Source of the DNA: Verrucomicrobiota bacterium
GTDB lineage: Bacteria; Verrucomicrobiota; Verrucomicrobiia; Verrucomicrobiales; Verrucomicrobiaceae
DNA length: 9,316 bases
Direction of reading: 5' to 3'
NCBI GenBank assembly: GCA_021413535.1
Contig: JAIOQF010000071.1
Location: forward strand, 1 to 9,316
The notes beneath the pieces are model-generated. The model made no database searches. It worked only from the letters and a program-made list of their open reading frames with translations, and had not been told where the DNA came from. Shown one piece after another: positions 6,467 through 9,316 of this stretch (the stretch's first letter is position 1; every line of letters starts with the position of its first letter). The translations under genes and the position numbers were made by a program.

Positions 6467-7462
6467 ATGACGACGGGTCATGCCAATAAATCGGACACGG
6501 TTTTCTGTATCAACGCTACGGATGGCAAGGTCATTTGGAAACACAGCTACCCCGCAGAACTCGGCGACAAATATTACGAGGGCGGCACTTCAGGCACGCC
6601 AACCGTCGAGGGTGGAAAAGTTTATCAACTGAGTCGTTGGGGCAATGTGTTTTGCTACGAAGCCTCGTCAGGTGAAATCATCTGGGAAAAAAATGTCCAG
6701 AAAGAATCTGGCGCAAAAATTCCGGACTGGGGATTCGGCGGCTCGCCGCTGGTGCTGGATGGCCTGTTGATTTTGAATGTCGGCTCGGGCGGCATGGCAC
6801 TCGACAAAAAAAACGGCAAGATCATGTGGCAGTCGGGCAAGGAGAGCGCGGGCTATTCCACGCCGCTGCCCATCAACCGGGGTGGGGAGGACTTTGTGAT
6901 CCTCAGTTCTGGCAATTCTTATCTCGAGGTCAATGCGAAAACCGGCGCGAAGATTTGGGAATTCCCCTGGAGCACGCGCTACGATGTGAATGCCACCGAT
7001 CCCATCGTGAGTGGCAGCCAGGTTTTCATCTCCACGGGCTATAATAAAGGATGCGCGCTTATCAAGGTGGGAAGTGACGTGCAGACCGTCTGGCAAAACA
7101 AGGAGCTGAAAAATCAACTCGCCACCAGTGTTCTGATTGATGGGCATCTCTACGGTTTCGACGGCAACAACACCGATTCGCGTTCGCCATTTAAATGCGT
7201 CGAGTTCGCTACCGGCGCATTAAAGTGGCAGGACGTCAGCATTGGCCCCGGCGCACATATGGTGGCCGATGGAAAACTCATCGTGCTCACCGGCAAAGGA
7301 GAACTCATCGTGGCCCAAGCCTCGCCGCAAAAATTCGAAGTCATCAGCCGTGCGCAGGTGCTGACAGGAAGGTGCTGGAGTGCCCCCGTGCTCGCTAATG
7401 GCCGCATTTATTGCCGCAATTCCACCGGCGATGTCATCTGCCTCGATGTGCGCGGGAAATAA
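6467..7462 (+). CDS. PQQ-like beta-propeller repeat protein lacking signal peptide and N-terminus (second of two, probably 5'-truncated)
   Basis: The 331 residues carry clear blade repeats: NATDGKVIWK (16-25), EASSGEIIWE (65-74), DKKNGKIMWQ (113-122), NAKTGAKIWE (156-165) and EFATGALKWQ (246-255), ending in GDVICLDVRG. The family normally starts with a signal peptide, a WPQ(F/W)RGPxxxG segment and a first blade leading into a strand like 'VYTTGH...DTVFCLDAxTGK'. Here the protein begins at MTTGHANKSDTVFCINATDG, already inside that strand, so roughly 70-90 residues are missing. Without a signal peptide it would stay in the cytosol, where such propellers are not expected to function. It starts 14 bases after the upstream propeller's stop, with no Shine-Dalgarno, so any translation would depend on reinitiation. 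A deletion between neighbouring propeller genes, an assembly join, or a decaying gene are the main explanations. The frame itself is intact to its stop. Confidence 0.8.
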   Translation: MTTGHANKSDTVFCINATDGKVIWKHSYPAELGDKYYEGGTSGTPTVEGGKVYQLSRWGNVFCYEASSGEIIWEKNVQKESGAKIPDWGFGGSPLVLDGLLILNVGSGGMALDKKNGKIMWQSGKESAGYSTPLPINRGGEDFVILSSGNSYLEVNAKTGAKIWEFPWSTRYDVNATDPIVSGSQVFISTGYNKGCALIKVGSDVQTVWQNKELKNQLATSVLIDGHLYGFDGNNTDSRSPFKCVEFATGALKWQDVSIGPGAHMVADGKLIVLTGKGELIVAQASPQKFEVISRAQVLTGRCWSAPVLANGRIYCRNSTGDVICLDVRGK

Positions 7463-7504
7463 CTCCCTGCCTGCAAAATTAACCGTTCATCAATCATCAT
7501 TTCC

Positions 7505-7750
7505 ATGACCACCCGCCTCTTTATCAAACCCGGTTGCCCTTGGTGCGACGAAGCCCTCGACTGGCTCGAAGCTCACAATATCCAGCACGATATTCTCGAC
7601 GTGACCAATAACTCCGACGCGCGGCGCGAGATGCTCGATCTCACCGGACAGACCAAAGCACCTTGCATCGAAGTGGATGGTCACGTGCTTGCCGACTTTG
7701 GGGCGGATGAGCTGGAGGCTTGGTGGAAGAAAATGAAGTTTGCCGCGTGA
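7505..7750 (+). CDS. Glutaredoxin-family thiol-disulfide oxidoreductase
   Basis: The 81-residue protein is one thioredoxin-fold domain of normal glutaredoxin length. The first strand MTTRLFIKPG leads into the dithiol active site CPWC (Cys11, Cys14) at the start of helix 1. HDILDVTNNSDARREMLDLTG (28-48) is the second strand and helix. KAPCIEVDGHVLADF (51-65) contains the expected cis-Pro (Pro53) before the third strand. The final helix is GADELEAWWKKM. It has no signal peptide and should act in the cytosol, reducing protein disulfides or glutathione-type mixed disulfides. Unlike typical Grx (TVPxIFIxxxxIGG), it has Ala before the cis-Pro, an extra Cys54 next to it, and no GG pair before the last helix. 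It starts 42 bases after the truncated propeller gene with no Shine-Dalgarno and converges on the ABC gene with a 20-bp gap. Confidence 0.88.
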   Translation: MTTRLFIKPGCPWCDEALDWLEAHNIQHDILDVTNNSDARREMLDLTGQTKAPCIEVDGHVLADFGADELEAWWKKMKFAA

Positions 7751-7770
7751 AGTGAGCCCCTGCTCATTCG

Positions 7771-9316
7771 TCACGCCAGCAAACTGGTGCGGCACAAGCC
7801 GGCGTAAAGACCGTTCAAGGCCACCAGTTCTTCGTGCGTGCCTTGCTCGATAATTTGGCCCTTCTCGAGAACGTAAATGCGGTCGGCATTGCGCACCGTG
7901 CTGAGACGGTGGGCGATGACAAAACTGGTGCGATGTTTCATCAGAGCGTCGAGCGCCTGCTGGATCTGGCGCTCAGTCTCCGTGTCCACGCTTGCGGTCG
8001 CCTCATCAAGAAGCAGGATGGGCGGATTGCTCAGCAGCGCGCGGGCGATGGAGACCCGCTGCTTTTCCCCAACGCTGAGCTTGATGCCGCGTTCGCCCAC
8101 GCGCGTGCCCAGCCCTTCCGCCAATGACTCCACAAAGTGCCGGGCGTTCGCGCTTTCGAGTGCCGTCCAGAGTTCATCATCAGTGGCGTTGCGCTTACCG
8201 ATGAGCAGGTTGTCGCGCACCGTGCCGTTGAAGAGGAAGCTTTCCTGCGTGACGTAGCCGATGCTCCGTCGCAACCACGTTTTGTTCAGTTCGTGAACTG
8301 GAATGCCGTCGAGCAGGATTGCTCCCTGGTCGTATTCATAGAAGCGGGTGAGCAAGTTGATGAGCGTGCTCTTGCCCGCGCCGGTGGGGCCGACCAGCGC
8401 GATGGTTTGTCCGGGCTTCGCTTCCAGACAAATGTCATGCACCGTGGGCACGCTTCCGTAGGAGAAATGAACGTGGTCATAAACGATGTGCCCCGTGATG
8501 CGATCCAGGGTGCGGCCCGCGTCGTTGTCCTTCTCTTCCTCGGCATCCAGAATATCAAAGACCCGCTCACCTGCGCTGCGACCCGCGACAAAGAGCTGGT
8601 TCAGCGAATGCAGCTGACCGACCGGTTCATAAAAACTCCGCAGCAACAGCAGCACCATCGTCAGCTCGCCAAGCTCAATCTCTTTATGGTAAAGTGCATT
8701 GCCGCCGAACCAGAGCACGAGGACAAAGCCGAGGTTGTTGACGAAAGTCATGCTGGGCCGGTAGATCGACCACACGCGCATGACGTGGAGCGTGGCCTGG
8801 CGCAGGGAATCGCTCGCGAGATTAAAGCGCTCGTGTTCTTCCTTCTCCATCGCGTAGGCTTTGATCTGTCTCATGCCCGCGACGTTGTCGTGCAGCAGCG
8901 AGTTCATGGCGCTGCTGGCTTTGCGAACTTTGCGAGACCGGTTCTTCGAGGTCAAAGTATAAGCCAGGGCTCCCACTGCCAGAAACGGCACCGGCGTCAG
9001 CGAGATCATGGCCAGTTTGGTATTCGTCTGAAACAGGAACGCGCCCACGACCACGATCTGCAAAACTGCGATGACTCCCTGCTCAATGCCATCGATCAAG
9101 ACGCGCTCGACCGAAGGAATGTCCTCGGAGACCGTGGTCATGATATCGCCGGTCGGACGGTTGTCGAACCAGCGCAATGGCAGTCGCTGGAGTCGTTCAT
9201 AGAGTTCGCTTCGCAGATCGAAGATGACTTTCTGCTCGAAGGTGTTGTTGATCTGGATGCGCAGCGAAGTCAGCAAATCCTGCAAAAAATATGCGCCGAG
9301 TCCCAGCGCGATCAAT
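7771..9316 (-). CDS. ABC exporter, fused permease and ATPase (MsbA-like), N-terminus beyond the right edge
   Basis: The minus frame is open from the edge to a TGA at 7771-7773, giving at least 514 residues of a half-transporter; the first one or two membrane helices are outside. The visible permease part spans about residues 1-250 (numbered from the first complete codon), with LYERLQRLPLRWFDNRPTGD (39-57) as the coupling-helix region common to type IV exporters and hydrophobic helices near 80-95, 101-120 and 190-205. The ATPase part has Walker A GPTGAGKST (309-317), Q-loop Gln357, signature LSVGEKQ (413-419), Walker B ILLLDE (433-438, catalytic Glu438), D-loop ASVD (441-444) and H-loop His469, so it should be active as a dimer. 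LSVGE replaces the usual LSGGQ, a variant seen in some exporter groups. Lipid (MsbA-like), peptide or drug export all fit; the substrate cannot be read from sequence. Confidence 0.93.
   Translation of the reverse strand, partial: LIALGLGAYFLQDLLTSLRIQINNTFEQKVIFDLRSELYERLQRLPLRWFDNRPTGDIMTTVSEDIPSVERVLIDGIEQGVIAVLQIVVVGAFLFQTNTKLAMISLTPVPFLAVGALAYTLTSKNRSRKVRKASSAMNSLLHDNVAGMRQIKAYAMEKEEHERFNLASDSLRQATLHVMRVWSIYRPSMTFVNNLGFVLVLWFGGNALYHKEIELGELTMVLLLLRSFYEPVGQLHSLNQLFVAGRSAGERVFDILDAEEEKDNDAGRTLDRITGHIVYDHVHFSYGSVPTVHDICLEAKPGQTIALVGPTGAGKSTLINLLTRFYEYDQGAILLDGIPVHELNKTWLRRSIGYVTQESFLFNGTVRDNLLIGKRNATDDELWTALESANARHFVESLAEGLGTRVGERGIKLSVGEKQRVSIARALLSNPPILLLDEATASVDTETERQIQQALDALMKHRTSFVIAHRLSTVRNADRIYVLEKGQIIEQGTHEELVALNGLYAGLCRTSLLA

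Noticed and set aside
5154..7462. Quinoprotein alcohol dehydrogenase assignment for the propellers
   Set aside because: Blade repeats alone do not show PQQ binding; the vicinal cysteine pair and catalytic residues of true quinoprotein dehydrogenases are not seen.
7751..7770. Bidirectional terminator between the glutaredoxin and ABC genes
   Set aside because: The 20-bp gap contains no inverted repeat with a T-run.

Overview
The window looks like bacterial chromosome from the Verrucomicrobiota or a nearby PVC-group lineage. Supporting points are a truncated PVC-type 'membrane-bound dehydrogenase domain' protein at the left edge, two adjacent secreted PQQ-like beta-propeller proteins, a concanavalin-A/DUF1080-like secreted protein, moderately high GC with GC-rich third codon positions, and an almost complete lack of Shine-Dalgarno sequences. 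No rRNA, tRNA, CRISPR array, transposase or phage gene was found. The phylum call is inferred from gene content.

Layout. Bases 1-1118 (minus) carry the N-terminal 372 codons of a secreted PVC-type dehydrogenase/heme-binding family protein that runs off the left edge. After a 263-bp gap with two small perfect hairpins, 1382-2542 (minus) encodes a secreted protein with two SH3/Sm-like repeats and a lectin-like C-terminal domain. A 143-bp divergent gap then leads to a two-gene plus-strand operon (2686-4381): an FAD-dependent DAO-family oxidoreductase overlapping by 8 bp a YtqB/MnmM-type SAM methyltransferase. A small unrecognised gene (4359-4745, minus) meets this operon tail to tail with a 23-bp overlap. 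After about 400 bp without a convincing gene come two plus-strand beta-propeller genes (5154-6452 and 6467-7462). The second lacks a signal peptide and the family's N-terminal segment. A glutaredoxin (7505-7750, plus) follows, and a convergent ABC exporter (7771-9316, minus) runs off the right edge.

How the genes relate. The most interesting unit is the oxidoreductase-methyltransferase pair. In E. coli the bifunctional enzyme MnmC has an FAD domain that removes the carboxymethyl group from cmnm5(s2)U at the tRNA wobble base, and a methyltransferase domain that makes mnm5(s2)U. Here a MnmC1-like FAD protein and a MnmM-like methyltransferase, the latter unrelated in sequence motifs to the MnmC methyltransferase domain, are translationally overlapped. 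The pair is best read as a split tRNA wobble-uridine modification module. The remaining genes are mainly envelope or export functions (secreted propellers, secreted lectin-like protein, PVC dehydrogenase, ABC exporter) plus a thiol-redox protein, and I see no single pathway joining them.
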